Positions 1-6,254 of a stretch of 64,000 bases of DNA are shown here, piece by piece; the stretch's first letter is position 1, and each line of letters opens with the position of its first letter. The stretch is taken from positions 1 to 64,000 of the IMG/VR virus record IMGVR_UViG_3300005253_001115. One strand, given 5' to 3'. This stretch comes from a virus. The position numbers and the translations under genes were made by a program. The notes beneath the pieces were generated by a model, which saw only the letters and a program-made list of their open reading frames with translations, did no database searches and was not told where the DNA came from.

Positions 1-45
1 GTTGCAACCCATCAGTCCTCGGTTTGATTCCGAGCAGCGCCTCCA
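1..45 (+). tRNA. tRNA-Ala(TGC), 3' part only
   Basis: The window opens inside this gene. Visible are the anticodon loop GTTGCAA (anticodon TGC at 3-5), the 3' strand of the anticodon stem, the T-arm CTCGG-TTTGATT-CCGAG (18-34), the acceptor strand CAGCGCC and an encoded CCA (43-45). The 5' half is off the window. Confidence 0.75.
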
Positions 46-54
46 AAGCTAGGT

Positions 55-71
55 GACCGCGACATGCGGTC
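55..71 (+). repeat. GACAG-type hairpin, copy A
   Basis: Six-pair stem GACCGC/GCGGTC closed by loop GACAT. First of eight hairpins of the same design found between tRNAs; this copy has T instead of G as the last loop base. It ends 1 base before the next tRNA-like element. Confidence 0.6.
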
Positions 72-72
72 T

Positions 73-150
73 CGCTGGGTGGTGGAAATGGTATACGCAG
101 CCCTGAAAAAGCCGCCGAAAGGCATGCGGGTTCGAGTCCCGCCCCAGCAA
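73..150 (+). tRNA. tRNA with long variable arm, isotype unclear
   Basis: D-arm looks Leu-like (GTGGTGGAAATGGTA), there is a variable-arm hairpin GCC-GCCGAAA-GGC, and the T-arm is GCGGG-TTCGAGT-CCCGC. Acceptor GCTGGG pairs with CCCAGC, with a first-pair mismatch. The anticodon stem is poor; the loop CTGAAAA would read GAA (Phe) if U33 is required, which does not fit a long variable arm. It may be degenerate. Confidence 0.5.
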
Positions 151-274
151 CCTTAGACCGAACCCTTCGCAGGCCGCGAGGAGGGACCTCGGAAGCCCCA
201 TCGCGGCTCCGAAAATGGGCAAGCTGGAAGCCCCAAAGTGTAGCCAGTACGGGCACCTTGACTAAAGACTCTCC

Positions 275-547
275 ATGGACGATACTCTGGTGGAAACCAA
301 GACGAGGTGGAAAGTAGTGGAGATCGTAATTGGTCCGACCAAGACAGCCAAGTGGGCAGAAGGTGATGACTGGGACTGGAAAAAGTCCTTCCTAGAGCTA
401 AAGAAATCTGTGGTACGTGCCGAAGATAAGTGGCACATCCTCCTGAGGGTTGACGAGGGGGAGAAGGACGCAATTTACGCCATGTGCGATGGCCGGTTCC
501 GGGTGGAGACGGTTTTAGAGCACGTAGAAGAGAAGAAGACGGAGTAA
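275..547 (+). CDS. hypothetical protein
   Basis: 90-residue acidic/basic mixed protein rich in Trp and Lys (KWAEGDDWDWKK near residue 30). I do not recognise the family. It starts 12 bases after an ACTAAAGA motif at 261-268 and is followed 3 bases later by the next gene, so the two probably share a transcript. Confidence 0.5.
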   Translation: MDDTLVETKTRWKVVEIVIGPTKTAKWAEGDDWDWKKSFLELKKSVVRAEDKWHILLRVDEGEKDAIYAMCDGRFRVETVLEHVEEKKTE

Positions 548-550
548 TTG

Positions 551-931
551 ATGTGTGGTGGTGACATGACAGGTGTGCCCGAGCTGGGCAGTGAAGAGTG
601 GCAGAGTCAGTGCAATGAAGAGGCGAGCTTCTTGAGCACGTTCGCGGGGGCGCTGGCGCGGGCTACTGATAAGATAGCTGACAACGACCTGCACGCAGAT
701 GCACGTATGTTGCTTGCAGGTGTTATAGACTCGGTTGTTACCGGTCTTGGAGTACACGCCACGGACACTATCGTCCCAGCCGACGGCATGAGATTCTTGT
801 TTATGTACGAGACATGCTGTGACATGATTGACGTAGCCCCGCTGGTTATCAGCGTGGTGACTCCAGCAGGTCGCGAAAAAGAGGTTCTGGGGGCTAGCTA
901 CACTCTACGCCATAACCTGTTGGCCGAATAA
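551..931 (+). CDS. hypothetical protein
   Basis: About 126 residues, no recognised domain. ATG at 551 lies 6 bases after GGAG, better than the upstream in-frame TTG. The protein has an Ala-rich N-terminal helix region and a Met/Cys-rich centre (FMYETCCDMID). Coupled to the preceding gene. Confidence 0.5.
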   Translation: MCGGDMTGVPELGSEEWQSQCNEEASFLSTFAGALARATDKIADNDLHADARMLLAGVIDSVVTGLGVHATDTIVPADGMRFLFMYETCCDMIDVAPLVISVVTPAGREKEVLGASYTLRHNLLAE

Positions 932-944
932 CTAACGATTTCCA

Positions 945-1014
945 TTCTGTATGGTGACGATCTAACACGCTGCGTTTTGACCGCAGAGACCCGGGCCAAA
1001 TCCCGGTTCAGAGT
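945..1014 (+). tRNA. tRNA-Gln(TTG), divergent
   Basis: Perfect anticodon arm CTGCG-TTTTGAC-CGCAG puts TTG at 977-979. The acceptor TTCTGTA/TTCAGAG has one mismatch and one GU, and the T-loop is one base short (CCAAAT). No CCA is encoded. A cleaner tRNA-Gln(TTG) exists at 21693, so this may be a decaying copy. Confidence 0.55.
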
Positions 1015-1017
1015 AGA

Positions 1018-1088
1018 TTAGCTGTGGCTCAGGATGAGCACTCCGGTCTTTAATCTGGAGAGGCAGGGTTCAATCCCCTGACAGTTGA
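1018..1088 (+). tRNA. tRNA with 8-base anticodon loop (Lys-like or TTA)
   Basis: Acceptor TAGCTGT/ACAGTTG (two GU), D-stem GCTC/GAGC and T-arm CAGGG-TTCAATC-CCCTG are all intact. The anticodon stem TCCGG/CTGGA encloses eight bases, TCTTTAAT. TTT (Lys) is read if position 33 is C; TTA is read if U33 is kept. No CCA follows. Confidence 0.55.
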
Positions 1089-1090
1089 AC

Positions 1091-1105
1091 ACCGCGACAG
1101 GCGGT
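1091..1105 (+). repeat. GACAG hairpin, copy B
   Basis: ACCGC-GACAG-GCGGT, 2 bases after the preceding tRNA. The 80 bases that follow (1106-1185) hold two copies of GACCCCGGG that can fold on themselves, and no gene that I can see. Confidence 0.65.
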
Positions 1106-1185
1106 AACCCAGGATGACCCCGGGGAAATGAGCATAGCCTATTCGGCCCAATCTCAGGACCCCGGGAGACTCCTTTCTAGTTTAT

Positions 1186-1269
1186 GCCCGTGTGGTGGAA
1201 TGGCAGACACGGAGGGTTTAAGCCCCTCTGCCGCAAGGCGTGCCGGTTCAAATCCGGCCATGGGTACCA
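1186..1269 (+). tRNA. tRNA-Leu(TAA)
   Basis: Anticodon arm GAGGG-TTTAAGC-CCCTC, long variable arm TGCCGCAAGGCG, T-arm GCCGG-TTCAAAT-CCGGC and encoded CCA. The next CDS begins 14 bases downstream after TAGGAG. Confidence 0.9.
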
Positions 1270-1283
1270 ATTTAGGAGCATAG

Positions 1284-2060
1284 ATGGTACGGGTAGCAAT
1301 TATGCGAGAGCCCTCTCGCAGCTACGCACTCTACTGCAAGCCGGAAACAGGCATCAGCTATTCCAAGGCGCTTCGACAGCACCAGAGGCTCCGTGGCGTC
1401 TATCGCAGACACGGCTACAAAATTGAGCTTCTTCCGAGAAGCTGGAAATACGTAGCAAGCACTTTCACCCAGGACACGGCCTTTGTGTCTGGCGATGAGG
1501 CGTTGCTCACTAATTGCATGTCTTCCTGGCGCACGAAAGAGCCTCGGCACCGGAGTCACCTTCAACGCACATTGGAAAAGTACGTTCGCGTGGTGGGTCA
1601 GATGGGGCTCCCTGCTGAGCTAGACGTGGGCGAGGTCGTCAAGACCGACGACGAATACATAGTGGGTTGCGCCACAAGGGCGGCATACGCAGGTATCCGG
1701 CAAATCCGGCAGAAGCTCAATCTGGACCTCCCAATCAGGACAGCCAAGCGCCAAGATGATGGCATGCCACACCTGGGCTCTGGTCTCAGCTACCTTGGTG
1801 ATGGGTGGTTGCTGGCTTCAGAGCTTTTGGAGGGCTATCCCTTTCTTGCTGCTTACAATGTACTCTGGGTTCCCCAGGGAGATGAAAACGGAGCCAACGT
1901 GGTCCGGTTGGCTGACGGCTGCCTGATCGCTTCCTCCGATTCTCCGTGGACCGTAGGTGCCCTTCGCGACATGGGTTTTGACGTGGAAACCGTCGATCTA
2001 TCCGAGTACAACAAAGCGTGCGGGCACGTTTCTTGCCTTTCCATTAACATCGTCCTATGA
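1284..2060 (+). CDS. DDAH/arginine-deiminase-fold hydrolase
   Basis: 258 residues, the usual size of dimethylarginine dimethylaminohydrolases, which cleave methylated arginine to citrulline in the cytosol. Seen: FTQDTAFV near residue 61, a catalytic-His segment HLGSGLSYLGDG near 164, and the C-terminal GHVSCLSINI with the nucleophilic Cys near 252. The start has TAGGAG 7 bases upstream. The family also holds amidinotransferases and other guanidine-modifying enzymes, so the exact substrate is unknown. It overlaps the next gene by 4 bases (ATGA). Confidence 0.8.
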   Translation: MVRVAIMREPSRSYALYCKPETGISYSKALRQHQRLRGVYRRHGYKIELLPRSWKYVASTFTQDTAFVSGDEALLTNCMSSWRTKEPRHRSHLQRTLEKYVRVVGQMGLPAELDVGEVVKTDDEYIVGCATRAAYAGIRQIRQKLNLDLPIRTAKRQDDGMPHLGSGLSYLGDGWLLASELLEGYPFLAAYNVLWVPQGDENGANVVRLADGCLIASSDSPWTVGALRDMGFDVETVDLSEYNKACGHVSCLSINIVL

Positions 2061-2458
2061 TGGAAGCCCAGCCGATCACATTGCCCAGATCGGCTGTGGC
2101 CTTAGAAACCCGGCACGGGGCTCTGGACCCCTTCGTCACTAACAAGAGTCAAGATCTGCTTGGCCCCAGCATCGGCTATGCTCATTACAAAGGTTGCAGA
2201 ACCGTCGATAGTTTGACCCTGGAAGACCTGTACGTTGAAAGCTCCGCTTTTGTTTCCGCTTGCGGGTGCTCACCCGTCGCCCAGGCCGGGTGTACAGACT
2301 CTAGGTACCGTGTATTGCTCACTGTAGAGGGCTGGCTTGACCCAGGCCGCGTTTATTACGTCAGCGGGTGGCTGGGTGAGGGTCTGTGCGGGCTCGCGCC
2401 AGAGGCGGTGCTTACACGCCGAGAGGCAATCCGGCTCAAGAAGCGGGGTTATCTCTAA
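2057..2458 (+). CDS. hypothetical Cys-containing protein
   Basis: 133 residues, family not recognised. It has a CGCSPVAQAGC segment near the middle that could bind metal, and ends in a basic helix (REAIRLKKRGYL). Its ATG overlaps the stop of the DDAH-like gene, implying translational coupling. Confidence 0.55.
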   Translation: MMEAQPITLPRSAVALETRHGALDPFVTNKSQDLLGPSIGYAHYKGCRTVDSLTLEDLYVESSAFVSACGCSPVAQAGCTDSRYRVLLTVEGWLDPGRVYYVSGWLGEGLCGLAPEAVLTRREAIRLKKRGYL

Positions 2459-2474
2459 GCATGAGGAGTTGAGC

Positions 2475-3167
2475 ATGCTACGTAAATCGAACCGTCCCTA
2501 CACAGACCGAACACCCCGCCAACGGTGGAAGGGGGCACTCTCTCGTTTCAATGCTAATCGCGAGCTTATGGCCCATCTCCCCGAGGGGGTAGAGTTGCCC
2601 GAGCCGTTCGAGGCTACGGCCGAAACCGAGGACAGCTTCTTTACAGATCTCGGAGAGTCCGCCAAGGCGAACTCGGCGTTCCGTCGGGTCGAGTACACCG
2701 GCAACAATATGCAGCTTGTACTAATGACACTCAAGCCCGGGGAAGAGATTGGAGAAGAGGTCCACGAGGCTGTGTCCCAGTTCCTACGTATTGAGCAGGG
2801 CTCGGGGGAGCTGACCCTGGGCGAACAAACCCACGAAATGAAACAGGAATCTGCTGTTGTAGTGCCTGAAGGTACGATTCACAATCTCGTAAACACGGGA
2901 TCAGTTGACATGCACCTTTACTCGATCTATAGTCCTCCGCAACATCCCGCCGGAACAGTCCACGAGACCAAAGAAGAGGCGGACGCCGCAGAGGACCACG
3001 AGGTCGAGGCGGGGATCTATGAGGGCGTAGAGGACATCACAATCAGCGATATTCTTGAGGCGCACGACAAGTGGCAGGCAGAGTCTCCCGGAGACTCTGG
3101 TGCGATTCACAGGTTCGTGGACGACTCCTGGGCAGCCAAGAGAGCAAAAAAAGTGGACGTAGGGTAG
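2475..3167 (+). CDS. cupin-domain protein
   Basis: About 230 residues. A cupin barrel sits roughly at residues 75-150: LKPGEEIGEEVHEAVSQFLRI and, further on, VVVPEGTIHNLVNTGS give His/Glu metal ligands typical of the phosphomannose-isomerase-like cupins. The acidic C-terminal tail is unique. ATG at 2475 follows GAGGAGTT; the longer in-frame extension overlaps the previous gene and lacks an SD. Substrate unknown. Confidence 0.75.
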   Translation: MLRKSNRPYTDRTPRQRWKGALSRFNANRELMAHLPEGVELPEPFEATAETEDSFFTDLGESAKANSAFRRVEYTGNNMQLVLMTLKPGEEIGEEVHEAVSQFLRIEQGSGELTLGEQTHEMKQESAVVVPEGTIHNLVNTGSVDMHLYSIYSPPQHPAGTVHETKEEADAAEDHEVEAGIYEGVEDITISDILEAHDKWQAESPGDSGAIHRFVDDSWAAKRAKKVDVG

Positions 3168-3172
3168 AACAC

Positions 3173-3198
3173 TAAAGACCTTTCGTAGCGGCCGAACC
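3173..3198 (+). promoter_or_regulatory. CTAAAG...GCCGA promoter-like motif
   Basis: TAAAGACC, 10 bases, GCCGAACC. One of the sigma-28-like motifs described in the findings; its spacing is one base short of the others. Confidence 0.35.
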
Positions 3199-3238
3199 CA
3201 TACCCGCGCTACCGGGTGGGTTAGGTGCCGGGGCAGGA

Positions 3239-3272
3239 CCCGCAGTGCCCATGGAATACCTGCGGGGTTTTC
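3239..3272 (+). terminator. intrinsic terminator
   Basis: CCCGCAG (3239) pairs with CTGCGGG (3260), followed by GTTTTC. It would end transcripts from the cupin operon; a new promoter-like motif starts 3 bases after it. Confidence 0.6.
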
Positions 3273-3274
3273 TC

Positions 3275-3301
3275 TAAAGATCTTGAAGAAAGAACCGAAG
3301 G
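3275..3301 (+). promoter_or_regulatory. sigma-28-like promoter candidate
   Basis: TAAAGATC, 11 bases, ACCGAAGG, directly after a terminator and ending at a small ORF. Spacing matches the FliA-type consensus TAAAGTTT-N11-GCCGATAA; the -10 half is imperfect. Confidence 0.4.
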
Positions 3302-3451
3302 ATGAGAATAGCGCGTGATGTTGATCTGGGCAGGCCAAATTTCTGCTTGGGGAGTCGGGTGGAGCGAACCGGGACGAAGTTCAAGCTATCGGCGTGGGCG
3401 ATGCACCCACGGATCGACCTGGGGAGCGGCAGTTGGGACCGGGATGTCTAA
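3302..3451 (+). CDS. small hypothetical protein
   Basis: 49 codons, MRIARDVDLGRPNF at the start, basic, no known family. GAAGGA lies directly before the ATG, so spacing is tight. The residues look protein-like and the frame is open across a region otherwise without a gene. Confidence 0.4.
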   Translation: MRIARDVDLGRPNFCLGSRVERTGTKFKLSAWAMHPRIDLGSGSWDRDV

Positions 3452-3481
3452 ACCGGGCGTGCTCTATGCTGAGGAGGTATC

Positions 3482-3700
3482 ATGGCGAAACCAAAGATGC
3501 AACGACTGGCTTTTGACTTCCCTGCACAGGCCGTCGAAGAACTTGATAGGCTCAGGGCAGAGTTCACGCACCAGGAGACGCGGGCAGATCTCCTGCGAGA
3601 CGCGCTGAAGCTTTACAAGTTCCTGGCCGAGCACCGGGCAGATGGCTACGAGGTGTTGGTGCGCAAGATAGAGGGCGAGAAGATAATAATCGACTTCTAG
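3482..3700 (+). CDS. ribbon-helix-helix-like small protein
   Basis: 72 residues. The pattern LAFDFPAQAVEELDRLRAEF then RADLLRDALKLYKFL is that of a beta strand followed by two helices, as in MetJ/Arc-type DNA-binding proteins. Excellent SD GAGGAGGT 5 bases before the ATG. Possible regulator; target unknown. Confidence 0.6.
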   Translation: MAKPKMQRLAFDFPAQAVEELDRLRAEFTHQETRADLLRDALKLYKFLAEHRADGYEVLVRKIEGEKIIIDF

Positions 3701-3707
3701 GCGACAC

Positions 3708-3734
3708 TAAAGAACTTGCATAGCGGGCCGGTAG
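3708..3734 (+). promoter_or_regulatory. sigma-28-like promoter candidate
   Basis: TAAAGAAC, 11 bases, GCCGGTAG, 30 bases upstream of the next start codon. The -10-like half is weaker than in other copies. Confidence 0.35.
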
Positions 3735-3763
3735 AGGCCGCTCAAATCCTGAAAGGAGATAGC

Positions 3764-3967
3764 ATGAATCAGACCGAGATCACAATGTTTTTCGAAGAGC
3801 ATATCCGTTCAATGGCCCGAGCCACCTCAGTGGCTCGTGTAATGGTTGCGCTGCACAATGTGTGCGTTCACGGCAAAATCTTCGATGAGACTGGTGAGGA
3901 TGTGTCGGAAGAACAACTTGGTGAGCTGTTTGACCATTTCGAGGGCATCCTGGGTATCTTGAAATAG
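3764..3967 (+). CDS. hypothetical protein
   Basis: 67 residues, mostly helical, no known family. ATG at 3764 follows GAAAGGAGATAGC. Its last codons lie in a 24-base direct repeat (3952-3975) that recurs at 4134-4157. Confidence 0.6.
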   Translation: MNQTEITMFFEEHIRSMARATSVARVMVALHNVCVHGKIFDETGEDVSEEQLGELFDHFEGILGILK

Positions 3968-3975
3968 GTGTATCG
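3952..3975 (+). repeat. 24-base direct repeat, copy 1
   Basis: Exact match to 4134-4157. Both copies span a stop codon and the GTG that can start the next reading frame. Confidence 0.8.
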
Positions 3976-3997
3976 AATCCCGAGGCACAGGAGAAAC

Positions 3998-4144
3998 ATG
4001 AGAGACATAATCGTGGGGCTTGGTGCGATTTTAGCGGCGGTTCTTTCCTACACCACGAACCACCACGTAATCTGGGCCATCTGCCACGGTATTCTCAGTT
4101 GGTTCTATGTGGCTTATCGTACTTTGGGGTACGGGGTATCTTGA
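3998..4144 (+). CDS. small membrane protein
   Basis: 48 residues starting MRDIIVGLGAILAAVLSYTT, with one clear transmembrane helix and a second hydrophobic stretch near IWAICHGILSWFYVAY. AGGAGAAAC precedes the ATG. Function unknown; small phage membrane proteins of this kind are common. Confidence 0.6.
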   Translation: MRDIIVGLGAILAAVLSYTTNHHVIWAICHGILSWFYVAYRTLGYGVS

Positions 4145-4157
4145 AATAGGTGTATCG
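4134..4157 (+). repeat. 24-base direct repeat, copy 2
   Basis: Second copy of the repeat at 3952-3975, again across a gene end. It suggests that the small membrane gene between them arrived or was duplicated by recombination. Confidence 0.8.
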
Positions 4158-4458
4158 TTTGTGGTTTTGTCGAAGAAAAACTAGAGCCGCAGCACGCAGA
4201 ATCGAAGAGGTTCTAGCGCGCACGGGAGGTAAATATCTGGATGCTTCAGCGTGGGCGAAGATCCGTGATCTTTCAGAGACTGAAGCACAACAACAGCTCA
4301 ACGAAGGCGTAGCTAAAGGGCTTTTCGAGAGATGTCTTCTGTACACGGGTTCTGAATTCTCTCCTTTCGTGGTTCCGCTGGGCTGGGACGTAAATCCTTC
4401 AGAATTTCGGGAAGTGTTCATCGCTTCAACAAAACGAAAAAGTTCCAGAAAAGACTAA
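4150..4458 (+). CDS. winged-helix-like small protein
   Basis: 102 residues, GTG start inside the direct repeat. The basic N-terminus (RRKTRAAARR) precedes a helical region, YLDASAWAKIRDLSETEAQQQL, that could be a winged helix, but I cannot name the family. The stop codon TAA (4456) is also the start of a TAAAG promoter-like motif. Confidence 0.5.
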   Translation: MYRLWFCRRKTRAAARRIEEVLARTGGKYLDASAWAKIRDLSETEAQQQLNEGVAKGLFERCLLYTGSEFSPFVVPLGWDVNPSEFREVFIASTKRKSSRKD

Positions 4459-4482
4459 AGAACTGCTGCGAACGGCCGAAGA
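4456..4482 (+). promoter_or_regulatory. sigma-28-like promoter candidate
   Basis: TAAAGAAC, 11 bases, GCCGAAGA. The TAA is the stop codon of the upstream gene. No ORF follows for 200 bases, so the product is probably a non-coding RNA. Confidence 0.5.
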
Positions 4483-4484
4483 GT

Positions 4485-4604
4485 AGTATTCGTGCCGGGA
4501 GCTGTCAAAGGTGGCCCGGAAGAGCATGTGGTGGGGTGAAACCTCATCCTGTCGAGTACGCTGCCAAGTAGCCATGTGGGGTCCGTTTCGAGTCCCCGGA
4601 TACA
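4485..4604 (+). ncRNA. candidate structured RNA
   Basis: A 120-base stretch without a convincing ORF. GTATTC (4485) can pair with GGATAC (4599), and inside there is a GGGGT-GAA-ACCTC hairpin and a T-arm-like segment with TTTCGAG. It lies directly behind a promoter-like motif. It may be a free small RNA or a tRNA relic. Confidence 0.35.
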
Positions 4605-4680
4605 TGAAAACGACCACATAAGGGGAGTAGAGACCCCGTTGCTCGATTTTACTGCTGCAAGAGAAAATAGACTAAAGACC

Positions 4681-4709
4681 TTGCAGCGAACGAACAAAGG
4701 TGTTATATA
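4681..4709 (+). promoter_or_regulatory. sigma-70-like promoter candidate
   Basis: TTGCAG, 17 bases, TATATA, with an ACTAAAGA motif just upstream (4670). It would drive the small ORF and terminator that follow. Confidence 0.5.
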
Positions 4710-4715
4710 TACAGC

Positions 4716-4859
4716 ATGGACAACAGAGAACTCAGAACCACCTCAGAAAGCGGTAGCCAGGGCGAGAGCACCGAGACCCTTATTACGGGCGACGGGACCA
4801 CTGTAGCCCCGGCCATAGTGGGACGAGAATGGGCGATGCGCGGTGGTGAGAGCGTGTAG
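4716..4859 (+). CDS. small Ser/Thr/Gly-rich protein or leader
   Basis: 47 residues beginning MDNRELRTTSESGSQGES. There is no SD, and the ATG is about 7 bases after the predicted -10, so translation may be leaderless or absent. It is followed at once by competing hairpins and a U-run, so it could be a leader peptide or part of a small RNA. Confidence 0.35.
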   Translation: MDNRELRTTSESGSQGESTETLITGDGTTVAPAIVGREWAMRGGESV

Positions 4860-4861
4860 TC

Positions 4862-4917
4862 TGGGTACCAAAGAGTTTTTCAAACCCTTGGTACCCGCAG
4901 GTACCGGGGTTTTTTCG
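4862..4917 (+). terminator. tandem hairpins with U-run (terminator/attenuator)
   Basis: GGGTACCAA (near 4864) pairs with TTGGTACCC; the same CCCG can instead pair with the following CGGG before TTTTTT. The two folds exclude each other, the arrangement of an attenuator. Downstream is a small CDS and then tRNA-Met. Confidence 0.5.
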
Positions 4918-4926
4918 TTTAGGAGC

Positions 4927-5070
4927 ATGATGAAGAATCTCACGAGAACTTACGATGCTGGTTGTTGCATAAACCAAGGAGCTATCCCTGTAGGCTGGCG
5001 GCTCGTGGTTTTTGGTTGGGAGATACGTTTAGCTCCGGTGGCTAGAAGGCCGGATTGCGGAGAACATTGA
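4927..5070 (+). CDS. small hypothetical protein
   Basis: 47 residues, MMKNLTRTYDAGCCINQG at the start, then an amphipathic WRLVVFGWEIRLAPVARR segment. AGGAGC precedes the ATG. The stop codon ends at 5070 and tRNA-Met begins at 5071. Confidence 0.5.
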   Translation: MMKNLTRTYDAGCCINQGAIPVGWRLVVFGWEIRLAPVARRPDCGEH

Positions 5071-5145
5071 TGCGGCGTAGTTCAATGGCAGAACAGGGTC
5101 CTCATAAGGCTCATGTCGGTGGTTCGATTCCACCCGTCGCAACCA
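5071..5145 (+). tRNA. tRNA-Met(CAT), elongator type
   Basis: Acceptor TGCGGCG/CGTCGCA, anticodon loop CTCATAA, T-arm GGTGG-TTCGATT-CCACC, encoded CCA. Position 1 is paired, unlike the initiator at 13019. Confidence 0.9.
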
Positions 5146-5158
5146 TTTAGAGGCTTAA

Positions 5159-5551
5159 ATGCACGTAAATGAAATTGGGGCTTTGGCCGAGATCAAAGTA
5201 GCTGCTAGGCTCATGGAGCAGGGGTACATAGTATCTAAGCCTGTTTTTGGTGATGCTCGCTACGACTTGCTGGCAGACAACGGAAGCATACATCGAGTAC
5301 AGTGTAAAAACGGACGTTTACGTAATGGCGTGGTAAAATTCAAGACTAGAAGCCACTGCGCGTTCACAGGCGCGGACAGTCCGTACACTTCGGACGAGAT
5401 CGAATTTTTTGGGGTCTACTGCCCTGAACTGGAAACTGTTTACCTCGTGCCTGTAGGCGACGTTCCTCAGGATAAAGGACATCTTAGAGTGGAGCCCACC
5501 AAAAATGGGCAGGTAAAAGGAATAACGCTAGCAGCTTCGTATCTGCTATAG
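5159..5551 (+). CDS. PD-(D/E)XK endonuclease, homing/resolvase-like
   Basis: 130 residues. GALAEIKVAARLMEQGYIVSK is the leading helix; GDARYDLLADNGS gives the Asp and HRVQCKNG the Q-x-K of a PD-(D/E)XK nuclease, all within the first 60 residues. Related small enzymes include archaeal resolvases and the tRNA-intron homing enzyme I-Ssp6803I. The place right after tRNA-Met and before a tRNA cluster suggests a free-standing tRNA-targeting endonuclease. Expressed from AGAGG upstream of ATG. Confidence 0.65.
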   Translation: MHVNEIGALAEIKVAARLMEQGYIVSKPVFGDARYDLLADNGSIHRVQCKNGRLRNGVVKFKTRSHCAFTGADSPYTSDEIEFFGVYCPELETVYLVPVGDVPQDKGHLRVEPTKNGQVKGITLAASYLL

Positions 5552-5564
5552 GAAAAGGATATTT

Positions 5565-5640
5565 GGGGGCGTAGCTCATTTGGGAGAGCACCTGTTTTGC
5601 AATCAGGAGGTAGTCGGTTCGATCCCGACCGTTTCCACCA
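5565..5640 (+). tRNA. tRNA-Ala(TGC)
   Basis: Anticodon arm CCTGT-TTTGCAA-TCAGG, T-arm GTCGG-TTCGATC-CCGAC, encoded CCA; acceptor has three GU pairs. First of a run of seven tRNAs with 4-25 base spacers. Confidence 0.9.
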
Positions 5641-5646
5641 CATAAT

Positions 5647-5722
5647 GCACCATTAGCTCATTTGGAAGAGCGTCAGATTTCCAATCTGAAGGCGGTCGGA
5701 TCGTAGCCGACATGGTGCTCCA
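5647..5722 (+). tRNA. tRNA-Gly(TCC)
   Basis: Anticodon arm TCAGA-TTTCCAA-TCTGA and acceptor GCACCAT/ATGGTGC, CCA encoded. The T-loop is ATCGTAG rather than TTCGTAG. Confidence 0.88.
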
Positions 5723-5727
5723 TATAA

Positions 5728-5803
<76 letters not shown>

Positions 5804-5807
5804 CTTT

Positions 5808-5883
5808 GGTCCCATAGTTTATCGGTTAGAACACCGGGTTCTCAACCCGGAAAGGGAGGGTTCGATTCCCCCTGGGACTACCA
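5808..5883 (+). tRNA. tRNA-Glu(CTC)
   Basis: Anticodon arm CCGGG-TTCTCAA-CCCGG, acceptor GGTCCCA/TGGGACT, CCA encoded. Paralogue of tRNA-Glu(TTC) at 8737. Confidence 0.9.
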
Positions 5884-5905
5884 TTTAGGAATGAAAGGAA
5901 CATAT

Positions 5906-5982
5906 TGGGGTGTGGCTTACCGGTAAAAGCGCCGAGCTGATATCTCGGAGACAGGCGGGTTCGACTCCCCCGACCCCAACCA
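5906..5982 (+). tRNA. tRNA-Ile(GAT)
   Basis: Anticodon arm CCGAG-CTGATAT-CTCGG, D-loop with GG, encoded CCA. One mismatch each in the T-stem and acceptor stem. Confidence 0.85.
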
Positions 5983-5986
5983 ATTT

Positions 5987-6061
5987 GCCTCTATAGTTCA
6001 ATGGCTAGAATTGCTGTTTTGTACTCAGCGGATCTCAGTTCGATTCTGAGTAGGGGCTCCA
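5987..6061 (+). tRNA. tRNA-Thr(TGT)
   Basis: Acceptor GCCTCTA/TAGGGGC, anticodon loop TTTGTAC in a stem with one T-T mismatch, T-arm CTCAG-TTCGATT-CTGAG, CCA encoded. Confidence 0.85.
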
Positions 6062-6066
6062 CATAT

Positions 6067-6143
6067 ACGGCTGTAGCATAACCGGAGAATGCCCCGCCCT
6101 GCGAAGGCGGAGATTGTAGGTTCGAATCCTATCAGCCGTGCCA
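6067..6143 (+). tRNA. tRNA-Arg(GCG)
   Basis: Acceptor ACGGCTG/CAGCCGT, anticodon arm CCGCC-CTGCGAA-GGCGG, CCA encoded. Confidence 0.9.
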
Positions 6144-6148
6144 CGTCG

Positions 6149-6178
6149 AACTGGAGATGCGGGTTGGATTCCCGCCAG
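6149..6178 (+). other. tRNA minihelix-like relic
   Basis: AACTG pairs with CAGTT around a complete T-arm GCGGG-TTGGATT-CCCGC. There is no D-arm or anticodon arm in between, so only the acceptor/T half of a tRNA is present. Most likely a tRNA 3' remnant; a functional mimic cannot be excluded. Confidence 0.4.
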
Positions 6179-6211
6179 TTGCGCGATTGCGGACTGTAGC
6201 ATAAATGACAA

Positions 6212-6230
6212 GAACCGCGACAGGCGGTTC
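6212..6230 (+). repeat. GACAG hairpin, copy C
   Basis: Seven pairs, GAACCGC-GACAG-GCGGTTC, the longest stem in the family. It is followed by a second small hairpin (GTGA/TCAC) and then tRNA-Trp. Confidence 0.7.
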
Positions 6231-6254
6231 GTGAGTGCGCCGTTCACTTTACAT

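Noticed and set aside
1106-1185. A tRNA between hairpin B and tRNA-Leu
   Set aside because: Only self-complementary CCCCGGGG blocks are seen; no T-arm or D-arm.
6144-6230. A second permuted tRNA using the minihelix and the sequence before hairpin C
   Set aside because: Only five acceptor pairs form, the D-arm lacks GG, and no anticodon stem can be found.
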